DNA of 64,000 bases from Pseudopithomyces maydicus. Its lineage: Eukaryota > Ascomycota > Dothideomycetes > Pleosporales > Didymosphaeriaceae. Both the position numbers and the translations under genes were made by a program. Positions 1-9,872 of this stretch are shown here, one piece after another. A model generated the notes under the pieces. It had not been told where the DNA came from, made no database searches, and saw only the letters and a program-made list of their open reading frames with translations. Each line of letters begins with the position of its first letter. Within the stretch, counting starts at the first letter, position 1. The stretch covers positions 1,364,001 to 1,428,000 of the forward strand of contig JANTUC010000009.1 in NCBI GenBank assembly GCA_026873275.1, given 5' to 3'.

Positions 1-1141
1 AGAATGGCAAGGCCGGCGTAGACGTGCCACTTGGCTGCGTAGATGCGGAGTGTGATATTGATCTTGACATTCTCTATACCTCCGATGTAACGCGCGGTTT
101 CCCACGGAAATTGATTATTCGCGTTCCAAGCAGCGCCCATACTAAGAAATGCGGCGTGCGTGACAGCTTGCGTATCTGCTGTGATGCGGTCGTGCTGCTC
201 ACCCGTGAGATAAACGTGGGTAGACTGAAGGCATGAAAGTGCATCTTCAACGAATTTGAAGGCTTCGTCGGAGGCACGGTGTTTGATAAGAACCAGCGGC
301 TGTCCTTTTGGGTCCACGCGGGGTCCGTGGAGAGAATGGCAAGATACAATGTGGACATCAGGAGGAAGGTGTTTTTCGAAAGCAGCGATTTCTGGGGCTT
401 TGCAAGAGGTCTGACCGCCCACGATGGCACCAAGCTTCGTCGCTGGTTGAGGAGGTTAGTCATGGCAAGGGTTCATGGCATCAAGGTGCATACAGGGGCC
501 GAAGAGCTTCACGACGGCGTCAATATTCTTCGCCTCAACACTGTAGATAATGTAATCGCTAACTCGGGACACAAGATGACCGGTTTTCAGGATCTCCACA
601 TTTGGCTGGACTTGCTCAGCACAATTCTATTGGTATATGATGTACATGATGGATGCCCTACACTACTTCGAAATTCTTCTACTAAAGCATCAAACCTTTC
701 AGGCATGTCACAGGCATTGACTCTAAACTAAAATCAGTATGTGCAGTGTTGGATAGAGCAATGTCAAATTCCTATGAGGCACCCAGTCAGCGAAGTCTTC
801 AAGAGGCGTAATGCAAGCTTGGAAGACAATAGTAAAAGATCAGAGGTGTAAAAATAAGGTAGCGAGAATTCACATCATTGGCAGCGACATGCCCGCTACC
901 TGCCGCCAAGACGGCGACAGGACAGACATGCGCTACACTCGAGCCAAATGCACTCACAGTCATCATAACAGATGCGGTGTGAAAAAAAACGGAATGTCGA
1001 CTTACCCTGAGCATCCAATGCACCGCGACGCCCACGCGACTAGAGCAGCACTCACTTCCAGCCGGCCGCACTCAAGCGCCAGGCGTACATCTTGCCCATG
1101 TCACCCATACCGATGATGCCGATGCTCTTCTTGACCTCCAT
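1..1141 (-). CDS. TYR1: Prephenate dehydrogenase (NADP+), 5' part; runs off the window
   Basis: Cytosolic enzyme of tyrosine synthesis; it oxidatively decarboxylates prephenate to 4-hydroxyphenylpyruvate. The gene is still open at base 1, so the 3' part is missing. Exon 1 (1141-1056) encodes an N-terminal Rossmann strand, SIGIIGMGDMGKMYAWRLS, with the G-x-G-x-x-G nucleotide loop. Later exons give family hallmarks GHLVSRVSDYIIYSVEA, TKLGAIVGGQTSCKAPE and IVSCHSLHGP. The model I support is 1141-1056, 722-664, 610-494 and 442 to <1. The start is the first ATG, directly before the Rossmann strand. Intron 1 is long (about 333 nt) and the others about 50 nt. The 664/610 junction is the least certain; it assumes a 53-nt intron with GT and AAG ends. 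It diverges from the uS11 gene over about 250 bp. Identity is clear from sequence; exon edges are inference. Confidence 0.92.
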
Positions 1142-1391
1142 GTTGGCGATATTGCACCCAAATCAAGGTTGCAGTGAGGTGTTGGAAAGTCAGAGCATGG
1201 CGACTGGAGAATGAGAAAGAGGCGTGCAAGCTGCAGCTAAGAAAAAGTTCGGCAGGGGCGCTAGTGGATCGGCAAAACAGTTTTCCCGGCACACTACGCT
1301 CGACGAAATTCCCCAAGCGAACCGCGAACTTCTCGAACCTCGAGCGTCCACCATCACCGTCAACCCCTCCACAAACTAATCCACAGTCAAC
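1142..1391. promoter_or_regulatory. Shared divergent promoter of TYR1 and uS11
   Basis: The 250 bp between the two start codons must hold both promoters and 5' UTRs. It is C-rich toward the uS11 side, which is common upstream of fungal ribosomal protein genes. No specific factor site is claimed. Confidence 0.5.
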
Positions 1392-2009
1392 ATGCCTCCC
1401 AAGAAGAAGGTCGAGCGCGGTGCGCAGGAGAACATCCAGGTTCGTTGCACTGAGCCCATGTACAATTGATGCGACAAAGCTAACCTGTTCGATAGCTTGG
1501 ACCCCAGGTCCGCGAGGCAAGTTAAAACTGCAGGCGCCAGCGTGGGAACACGTATTGACCGTTTGAGCAGGGCGAGCTTGTGTTCGGCGTTGCCCGTATC
1601 TTCGCTTCCTTCAACGACACCTTCGTCCACATCACCGATCTGTCCGGCCGCGAAACCATCTCCCGTGTCACCGGTGGCATGAAGGTCAAGGCTGACCGTG
1701 ACGAGTCCTCCCCCTACGCTGCCATGTTGGCTGCCCAGGACGTCGGTGCGTACAACGTAGATACGGAAGGCTGGCTGCAGAATACTGACAATGCGTAGCT
1801 GCCCGCTGCAAGGAGCTTGGCATCACTGCCCTCCACGTCAAGATCAGGGCCACTGGTGGTAACGGCACCAAGACCCCGGCCCCGGTGCCCAGTCTGCCCT
1901 TCGCGCTCTCGCCCGTGCCGGTATGCGCATCGGTCGTATCGAGGACGTCACACCCACCCCGTCCGACTCTACCAGGAGGAAGGGTGGTCGCCGTGGTCGC
2001 CGTCTCTGA
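1392..2009 (+). CDS. RPS14: 40S ribosomal protein uS11 (S14), with a one-base frame break
   Basis: Small-subunit ribosomal protein of the platform that contacts 18S rRNA near the mRNA exit. Exons 1392-1439, 1496-1516, 1571-1745 and 1799-2009 give about 150 aa from MPPKKKVERGAQENIQ to the basic tail RKGGRRGRRL, the usual family length. Core motifs FASFNDTFVHITDLSGRET and GGMKVKADRDESSPYAAM are intact. Intron 2 begins with GC (GCAAGT) rather than GT and ends in CAG; intron 1 (GTTCGT) and intron 3 (GTGCGT) are GT-AG. In exon 4 the conserved frame holds to GNGTKTP, then continues one frame over as GPGAQSALRALARAGMRIG. One base is missing at the C run 1874-1877. The protein is among the most conserved in eukaryotes and normally essential, so a sequence error is far likelier than a real lesion. 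Confidence 0.97.
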
Positions 2010-2267
2010 GCGTGTGCGGGTCCATTGGCGCTGTTGGGATATATATGGCATGGCTTATGGTGTTCATGACCGGATCAAAAATTACGCGGGGAACGGCTAC
2101 CATAGCCTGGTCTCCATGTTGAACTCGGCTCGGATGAAATAGTCAAAAGGCAGTTCAACAGAAGATTTCTGAATGAATTGACTTGCCTCCCATGAATGAA
2201 GTGATGAAGAATATTTACACATTACAAACACTACGCTATGTACTTCGAGCTTGTGAGGCGTGATTTG

Positions 2268-3320
2268 TTACAAGTCCACCACCTGGATCGGATTTCCCAG
2301 CTTTCCAGTATTGCCATGCATCTGCGCAGCGTTTACCATGATCGTACTGGGTACCTGCCCACCCCACACTCTATCCCAGATGAGTTCTCGCAGCCCTCTA
2401 TACAACACCCTAAAAACACTCCACCATAGCCAAGGGTTCAGTAAACCCCCAAACCATCTCGGCTGCACACTCATTCCTTCCTCATAAGCATCGTGGCATT
2501 TATCGAAAAACACCACTTCCTGCCCCGCACCCCAATGTATATGCCCAAAAACATGTAGAGTCGGCTTCACTCTTTTCACTTCCTTGGCGAGATGCTCACA
2601 TCCCAGCTCGCTTGGTAGTGATAAGTCCATGTGATACTTCGGGGGCGTATGCGTGACCAAAATGGAAACGTCTTCAGGCACCGTTTCTGACCACGCATCC
2701 CTACCTCTAGGGTACTGGAATGCATGCACACTCATATCGCCGCATGCAGGTATATGCGGCGCACCGTATATCACCAATCTTCTTTGCTTTGTCTCCCGTG
2801 CAAGCAGGTGTGTTTCTTCGCTAGCCGCACTATCCGGTTCTACAACGACGCTCAGACTCAGTCTACGGTGCTGTAGATAATGCACTCTCTTCCAGTCTAT
2901 CGCGCCAGTTCTTCCATCCTCGCTGAGAGAGGGCCGGGTCCGTGGATCTAGATAAGTATCGTGATTCCCACTTATGACTACTATCTCTTTGTGCGGCAAT
3001 GATGACAACCAGTCCACCTGCTTTTGTATCTCGGGTATGGTGCCGTCAACGGTCATGTCTCCTGCGTGGATCAAGATATCGCCATCGGGGACCTCGTCGA
3101 TGGTGAGGTTATGTGTATCAGATATACATACGACCCGAACGGGAGGGTTTGACGGCGAGGGCGAAGAGCGCAGTGATGTGATCGCATGGTATGTATGGAA
3201 GAGTAGTAGCTTTACTGGCGTCTGGAAAAGAAGCCGAGGTAAGGATAGGGGTTCGAACGGATCATTGCGATTGGATGAGGCTTTGGCTTTTCTCCAAGGG
3301 AGAAGGTCGAGGGCCATCAT
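2268..3320 (-). CDS. Calcineurin-like metallophosphoesterase, 350 aa
   Basis: Uninterrupted 350-aa protein with the full metal-ligand set of the calcineurin-like phosphoesterase fold. The motifs in order are CISDTHN (D-x-H), LIHAGDMTVDG (G-D), VVISGNHDTYLD (G-N-H-D), ILVTHTPP (H) and LHVFGHIHWGAG (G-H-x-H). About 60 residues precede the domain and include a hydrophobic stretch near LLFQTPVKLLLFHTYHAI, possibly membrane-associated. About 70 residues follow the last motif. The order and spacing resemble the MPPED/UPF0046-type fungal phosphoesterases, whose physiological substrates are mostly unknown. The start is one of two adjacent ATGs (3320). It converges on uS11 with about 260 bp between stops. 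Fold and metal site are visible; substrate cannot be inferred. Confidence 0.88.
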   Translation of the reverse strand: MMALDLLPWRKAKASSNRNDPFEPLSLPRLLFQTPVKLLLFHTYHAITSLRSSPSPSNPPVRVVCISDTHNLTIDEVPDGDILIHAGDMTVDGTIPEIQKQVDWLSSLPHKEIVVISGNHDTYLDPRTRPSLSEDGRTGAIDWKRVHYLQHRRLSLSVVVEPDSAASEETHLLARETKQRRLVIYGAPHIPACGDMSVHAFQYPRGRDAWSETVPEDVSILVTHTPPKYHMDLSLPSELGCEHLAKEVKRVKPTLHVFGHIHWGAGQEVVFFDKCHDAYEEGMSVQPRWFGGLLNPWLWWSVFRVLYRGLRELIWDRVWGGQVPSTIMVNAAQMHGNTGKLGNPIQVVDL

Positions 3321-3957
3321 GTCGGGTTGAGCGAATCCTGGGCGCGTTGCGGGAGTATATAGATATTATAGCTATTATAATAGCGTATTAAGGAAATCTA
3401 AATGTTATTTCTATCACGTTCTTCAGGGCGCATATCTTCCGTCTGACTCCGATCGCGATGGGCTGGAGGAGCCGCGTTGCATGAGCTAGGCGGGGAGCGT
3501 GGAATTGTCCTTGTGAGCCAGGGTCCACGCGCCTTGGTGGCGGTGCAGCGCACCAAGTGGCGCCACTGACCTCCAAGATCGGCCGGTGCATTATTTGCAA
3601 CCACCGTCATATCATCTAGTCAGGGTATTTTACGAAAATGTCATTCAGATATTGCACTGTGAATGGATACAAGGAATGGGCGATGCCTGATTTCATCTTT
3701 CACCGGTCTGCAAACGAACAAGGTATTGGTAGCTCCAGATGTCGCCTCGCCTATGCATGTTGATCGTAACGCATTGGAGGCTGAGCCGGGGCAGACACAG
3801 CACAGCGCCTGCTCAGCATTGGATGGAATAGGCCTTACGAGCATAGTTTATAATCTGGAGCCTACCCTCGGTTTCTTCTTTTCGAGTTTTAGGTCCTTCT
3901 GTATAGTTATTATCTCCCAAAACATTTCAGTTTATCTGTAGACACCAAAGATCAGCC
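3321..3957. other. Intergenic, no gene seen
   Basis: These 637 bp lie between the phosphoesterase start and the HeLo-protein start, so they contain the promoters of both divergent genes. Short open frames here have no recognisable protein features. An AT-rich stretch of alternating ATTATA sits near 3360-3390. Confidence 0.5.
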
Positions 3958-5978
3958 ATGGCAGAACTGGCCCTTGGAGTAGTATCACTGACTTTTCAGG
4001 TCTTTTCAGGATGTATACAAGGTAAGTTTGGTATGATTCTTGCCAACTCTGTGATTAATAGGTTATAGGATATGAGATTATTACAGATGCAAAGCATATG
4101 CCATCAGACTGTCAATATCTCCGTGTGCGACTGAAGACAGAACAATACCGGCTTTTGGATTGGGCTGATGTTGTCCGTCTTGATGAGACAGACGAAAATA
4201 TTCTTATTGCGAACGCATCCAAGGGTCTGCTTCTTGACGTGCTAGATCAGCAACGACGCCTGCTCCATCAGTTCGGTCGTTTGGACGAGAAATACAAAAA
4301 GCTCTCCAAGCCACTTCTAGTTGAATATGTAGAAGAAAATGGACATTTTCCCAGTCCTCCGCCGTATTTACCAGAAGATGACGGTCCTGTAGTGCGCAGA
4401 GTCGACTCAGATTTCCAGCGTAGATTCCCGCAATCACAAGAGTTACTCAGGAAGAGTTTGGACTGGGCGAAAAAAGCTGCTAATGCACCAAGGAAGCTAA
4501 AGTGGGCGAGCTTCGATAGAGTAAAGATGGAGAATTTGGTGCTGAAGCTGGTGGGTTTCAACAACTTCATGAGGGAAATGCTGAATTCGGCACAATTGGA
4601 AAGCCTCATGGTCAAACAGACGCGCACAGAATTCCAAATCATGCAGTTGAACAGTAGCATAAAGGATTTAGTGCAGATATTCGAATCCACAGCGCTCCAG
4701 ATGAAGGCTCGCAGACGGTCACGAGGGCAGCCGACGAATCCAATATGGGCATTTATGCAAGCTGAAGGCTTGGATGACAACGACGAGGACGTAGAGATAA
4801 CGAAACCGGCACTACAGAACCTCGCCGCCCTCGCCCAATTCAAAGCTCTCAACTCTGCTATTCAAGATCCAAAAGTTTTCACCGACGAATTTACTTCTAG
4901 CATTGCCCTCCGCCATACTGCTTCGGAAACCCTCAACGTCGAACTTGCCCGTTCCCATATCCGTATTTTACACCCGACAGACCCAGAGGAAACACCGGAA
5001 TCCCATCGAGAGGAAGCATTCTATCAACCACCGCGAACCCGCAAGACCTCTGTCTGGATAGAATGGAAAACATACGAGCCGCCACCATTTCATCCTGGCG
5101 GTCCTGATCCTAAGATTCTCGAACGCTTGAAAGCGCTTGTAGCATTGCTGAGAGAAAACAATCGGACAGATCAATTTAGAGCACCGCACTGCTTGGGATA
5201 CTTCCAAGACATCGACGAAGAGACGGGCGAAGACCACTGTCGCTTCGGTCTCGTTTTCGAAAAGCCTTCTACTGCTCACCCATCCACGCGCCCAATCTCC
5301 CTACATGCACTACTTACTTCGTCTGATATCGACGTTCCGAGCCTTACGGACCGTATCAAGCTGATGCGGCTGTTATCCGAGGCCCTTGAGCGCTTGCACG
5401 CGGTGAATTGGCTCCACAAGGGTCTCCGGTCCTCCAACATCCTGTTTTTTTCCGACTGCGGGCCCGCCGAGATTGATTACGATGACCCGTATATATCTGG
5501 CTTTGACTACTCGAGGCCAGCGATGAATGATGATATGACGGAGAAGCCACCTCAAAATGCACGAGCTGATATCTACCGCCATCCGTTCGTGCAAGGTTCG
5601 GGCCTACGCGAGACCTCGTCGCCATCTTCGTCGTATAAGAAATCGTACGACCTGTATGCGCTCGGTATCATCTTATTGGAGATTGCGTATTGGAAGCCTA
5701 TCGACGTGATCATGGGGATTGCAAACATAGACGATGCGAAACCTGGTGTGGTATTGGGGGTGAGGAAGATGCTGTTGAACGAGAAGAACCCGTTTCTGAA
5801 GCACGTCAAAAGTCACCTAGGAAACACCGTGGAAGCTGTGGTAAGGTCATGCCTGCTAGGGCCCAAAGCTTTTGGGGTGGATGATAAGACTGATGAGAAG
5901 AATGAGGAGGTTGGTGCGCAACTGCAAAAGGCATTTTATGAGAAGGTTGTGAAGGAGTTTGGGCAGATGAGGATATGA
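3958..5978 (+). CDS. HeLo-like domain fused to a degenerate protein kinase, 657 aa
   Basis: Exons 3958-4021 and 4069-5978 with a 47-nt GTAAGT intron. Joining them yields MAELALGVVSLTFQVFSGC followed by GYEIITDAKHMPSDCQYL, the start of the fungal HeLo / prion-inhibition helical domain (residues 1 to about 230), known from HET-S-type cell-death proteins. After a helical linker, a kinase-like C-terminal half begins near residue 320 (SVWIEWKTYEP, with a candidate beta-3 lysine). It keeps the fold markers LRSSNILFF and YDLYALGIILLEIAYW. The catalytic HRD is HKG (about residue 472) and DFG is replaced by SGFDYS (about 499), so it is probably a pseudokinase. HeLo plus kinase proteins are common in Pezizomycotina and mostly uncharacterised. 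The start is supported by phase-matched splicing and the hydrophobic N-terminus. A role in regulated cell death or non-self response is inference. Confidence 0.86.
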
Positions 5979-6230
5979 TACGAGTCCCCAGTGAGGTGCT
6001 ACTCTTGCCCCTTGAGTTTTAGGTAGCCGGCGTGTCGTTTCCATGTTTTGATGTAGATGAACCGCGCACGTTGTTGTATTCCGCTATGTCAGGGATAAAT
6101 CCTCCAAAGTCCATATCATTCATCGTCACTCGTGTCTATCTGCGCGACCTCTCCTTTCCAGGCCGACACCTAGGACCTCGGTTCGGAGGCATGCAATTAT
6201 TTCCTAAAGTACACCTGCAGATCCCAACAC

Positions 6231-6892
6231 CTAGTAGCCCATCTTCTTGAGGTACTCGCCGAGCGTGGCGACGTCGTTGAAGGCGACGGTGGTCTGGGCG
6301 TCGGAGTTGTGGTGGCCGATGAGGAGGGCCTGTGTGGTCTTGTAGGCAACGATGCCTTCCTTGCCCTGTTGCTTGGATCAGTGTCTGGCCTGGCGATGCG
6401 CCGCGGAGAGATTGGCGTACCTTCTTGGCCTTGAGCGAGTCGTCGGATGCCTCGATGGTCATGTACTTTTCGCCGCTGACCTTGACTCCGTTCGCGATGA
6501 CGCCCTTGGGGTCGCTCTTGTCGCTGAAGGATTCGGCAATCACTTTGCGTTCAGCCTCGGAGACCTGATGGTGTCGTTAGCATGGGAGCTGAAACCAAGA
6601 AACGACATTCCATGCTCCACGCCGCCCATTATTTCCATTTTCCGGAATGGATACGTGCAGAGCTGGACGGTGGACGTACGGTGAAGCCGTCAGATGAGGC
6701 CCAGATGGCGCTTCCAGCGGCATCGCAGATGACGGCTTTGTCGATGTTACCAGGGCCAACGAGGCTGTAGCGAGGTCAGAACATGCTCATCAGGGACGTG
6801 TCAGCAGGCGTACCTCTGGTCGATGTATGCTGTTCCGTCTCGTTAGCGCTTCATCTTGATATATGCGATGGGCACTCACCTTGCCAGGACAT
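6231..6892 (-). CDS. PFY1: Profilin, 130 aa in five exons
   Basis: Actin-monomer binding protein that also binds poly-proline and phosphoinositides, promoting actin assembly in the cytoplasm and at hyphal tips. Exons on the minus strand are 6892-6880, 6829-6814, 6764-6680, 6564-6421 and 6365-6231. They sum to 393 nt including the stop, with phase kept at each junction. The protein starts MSWQAYIDQSLVGPGNIDKA and ends GEYLKKMGY, both classic profilin termini. The middle carries AAGSAIWASSDGF and GEKYMTIEASDD. Length matches the family. The first two exons are only 13 and 16 nt, an early-intron pattern that standard gene finders often miss. Confidence 0.97.
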
Positions 6893-8012
6893 GATGAGGG
6901 GTTGTGCAGGAGCTTTGGAGGGGTAGGTTCAGCAGAGGATTGATGGGGCTCAAGTTAGAGCGTGGGTGGCGCTATAGACACAGCGCTTGACTAAGCAGAG
7001 AAGGTAGTAGTGTGCTAGGTATATGTAGAAAGCGGTGAAGGTTTTCGTTGGGCAGACAGAAAAGGCACAGAAGCGGGAGTGGGCTAGTGAGACGACGGAC
7101 GATGGTGGGGCAGCGGGTGGTTTTTCCACACCCCGCCTTACTATGCCATGTAGGTAGGTATTTATGCCTCTTCGCCGTCCGCCATCCGCCGTCCAAAGGC
7201 GAGCTCCAGGGACATCCAGGGCTGTCCAGGGCTGTCCAAGGCACTCACGCGTACCGATGACACCACTTGCGCCATCGTTCGCTGGCCCCCGAGTCATGTC
7301 ACATGGGGGTTTGCGCTGGACACCCGCCCACCCGCCAGGGCGATGAAGATTGATTAAGCCAGGGCGGAGCTGCGGGCGATGACAAGGTTGCCGCTATTAG
7401 CTGACAACAAAGCGCTTGAACCCGTTATGCGCGGCTGCCGATCTGCAGTCTAACCTGTGAACGTGCTTCTTTCGCGACCTCGGGAGGCACAAGCTGCGTG
7501 AGAGCCTGCCCACCTGGCTCCCTATTGACTGTGGTTGGGGGATGCGCTTGTCTACTGTTACCAGTGATACATGTCATTCCCAGCATTCGTACGCTCGGGA
7601 GTTTTTATGGCACGCGCCGTTAGTCTGTTAAAGTCACATCATAGTGCCTAGCTGCACTAAGCGTCGTGGTCTCCGAAGCTGTCTTATGGAACTGTTTCCC
7701 ATCCTACCATGTGTAAGCTCTTGTGCAAATGCGCACGCACAAGATAGATGACGCAATGAATTCCATCCATGATAGCTCCCGGAACAGAAGTAAGTGTGGC
7801 TTCGAGACATCCATGCATGCATGTACTGTAGACCGCAAGCGGATTCACCCGCACGCGGAGGGTCACGTGTATAACGTGGCCCAAGCTTTGGGGAGCTTGT
7901 AGGAGCTCCAAGCTCGCGACCACAACACAGCTCAACATCATGCTCTTGTTCGAACAATATTACTGAACCTTGAATTGACCACCACCTGGAAACGCCCTGT
8001 TGGTCTGCGGCC
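6893..8012. other. Intergenic, divergent promoters of profilin and the RNPS1-like gene
   Basis: These 1.12 kb contain no supported gene. Short direct repeats of CCAGGG lie around 7206-7240. An ACGCGT hexamer occurs near 7248. Otherwise I see nothing distinctive. Confidence 0.5.
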
Positions 8013-9232
8013 ATGCCTTCCGACTCCCCATCAGTTACACCAGCACGCGAGCAAAGTCGCGGCCGTTCGCCAACACGGTCACCACGGCGCTCTGTTTCCG
8101 GTCGGTCGAAATCGAGAACACCGCAACGCTCGATTACCCCGCGTTCTCGCTCGCGTACACCATCGCGTTCTCGTTCTTACTCACGATCTCCAGCAGCTTC
8201 TCCCAACGCGTCACGATCCTCGCGTCGCAATGGGCGCCGCAGCCACACCCAAGAGAGCAGATCACGCTCGCCGTCTCGGACACGCTCGCCGTCTCGGACA
8301 CGCTCGCCACGAGCTAGGAGCTATTCGAGAAGTCCCAGCAGAAGGAGTGTTTCTCCAGCTCCTCGAAGCGCCAAGGTGAGCACGTAGTGCGCTGAGGACC
8401 GTCATCCAGGTACTCAGCTTTACGATGAAAGCGCATGCTCATGATCTGCAGATTGTTATTGAGCAATTGACAAAGAACGTCACCGAAGGCCACTTGCGCG
8501 AGATATTCGGCGCTTACGGAACCATCAAGGACATCAAGCTGCCATTGAACCCAGTCTGTAAGTAAAGCGGTGTTTCTCTGGGCAAAGTCCTCCTAACATC
8601 ACAGTCAACGTGAACCGTGGAACCGCATATATTCTCTACGAAGAAGTCGAAGACGCAGAGCGTGCAATTGCAAAGATGCACGAAGCTCAGCTAGATGGCG
8701 CTAAGATCCTCGTCTCGATCGTACTCCCACGACGCCGCTTCTCACGCTCACCACCACCGATGCGTAGAGGACCACCGCCGCGAGACCGTGATTTCGATTA
8801 TCGACCTGGCGGCCCTCCAGGCGGATACCGACCGCCCCCATGGGTGGACCACGTCGAGGGTTTTCCCCACGCGGACGTTCTCGATCGCCGCCTGGTGGAT
8901 ACAACAACCGATACCAGGGCAGAGGAGGGGGCAGGGGTGGTAGAGGAGGCTTCCGAGGCGGTCGAGACAATCGAGACGGTTTCGGTTACCGACCTCGACG
9001 CACCATGTCCCGCTCTCGGTCTCGTTCGCCTAGGCGAAGCCCATCGTACTCACGGTCACGTTCCAGGAGCCCACCACGCCGCGGTGATGGTGGTAATCAC
9101 CGGAGGCGGGAGTCTCCTCACGGAGGTGGAGCTGGTGGTGGTCGACGCAGCCCAAGCTACAGCTCCTATGGCAGCTATAGTCGGAGTCGAAGCAGGAGTA
9201 GGAGCAGGGGACGCGGGCCTCCCAGGAGATAG
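8013..9232 (+). CDS. RNPS1-like SR/RRM splicing factor, with a one-base frame break
   Basis: Exons 8013-8375, 8452-8557 and 8605-9232. Residues 1-121 are an arginine/serine domain (RSRSRTPSRSRSYSRSP). A single RRM follows, with RNP-2-like IVIEQLTKNVTEGHLREIFG and RNP-1-like RGTAYILYEEV. The C-terminus is rich in RGG and RS (RGGGRGGRGGFRGG, then repeated SRSRSR). This order matches RNPS1, a nuclear component of the exon-junction/ASAP complex that modulates splicing and mRNA surveillance. After GGYRPPP the frame moves by one base at the C run 8835-8839; the RGG/RS composition resumes immediately in the new frame, so one base appears to be missing. The assignment rests on RRM sequence and domain order. 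Another single-RRM SR protein is possible. Confidence 0.85.
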
Positions 9233-9872
9233 GCGGCCATCCTCCTGTGTTGTTGGGCACTAGGGAGATTGCATGGAAATGTGCTGAACGCATCTGCCGC
9301 CCGATGAAAGAAATATCTCCGCCGAACTGTGCGCGACGAACGTAGACAGACCGCCTCTCAAAGAGCTCTGGAGGATGAAGGGAAGGCTGCTTGAAAGGCC
9401 CAACGTCTACTCGTCACATGTTCTTGTATGATAATGGGTCATGGAAACGGCTCTTGCTGAGCAAAGCATAATGCGCATCAGCACGAAAAGCATGGGAACA
9501 TTTTAGATGTCGAATACCCAATTTTAGGTTTCTTTGAGTCAATGATGGATGGCGTGAATAATTTATATATACTCCTACGGAAGCTTGTTCCCACTACAAG
9601 GTGCATCAAAAGTGACATGTTGGAACTATATGCGCGGTGGCTGCCTTGTTCTGGATTTCAATGATGTGGATGTGAGGCAGGGATGGCCGCGGATCCAGAT
9701 GGCGCCGATGACGTTGACGCGCCCGCACCAGGAGCTTGGTTGCGCATCACACAACTTCCCTGTCTTCCTTCCATGGTGGAGAGATAACAAGCCCGCAGCA
9801 GCCCCCGTTTTCTCAGGCATTCCAAAGGTTTAATCTGTCCCCACCAAGCTCCCACGGGCAGTTTTCGGCGCC
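9233..9872. other. Intergenic, no gene seen
   Basis: These 640 bp lie between the RNPS1-like stop and the anoctamin start. They hold the 3' end of one gene and the promoter of the next. No coding or repeat signal is evident. Confidence 0.45.
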
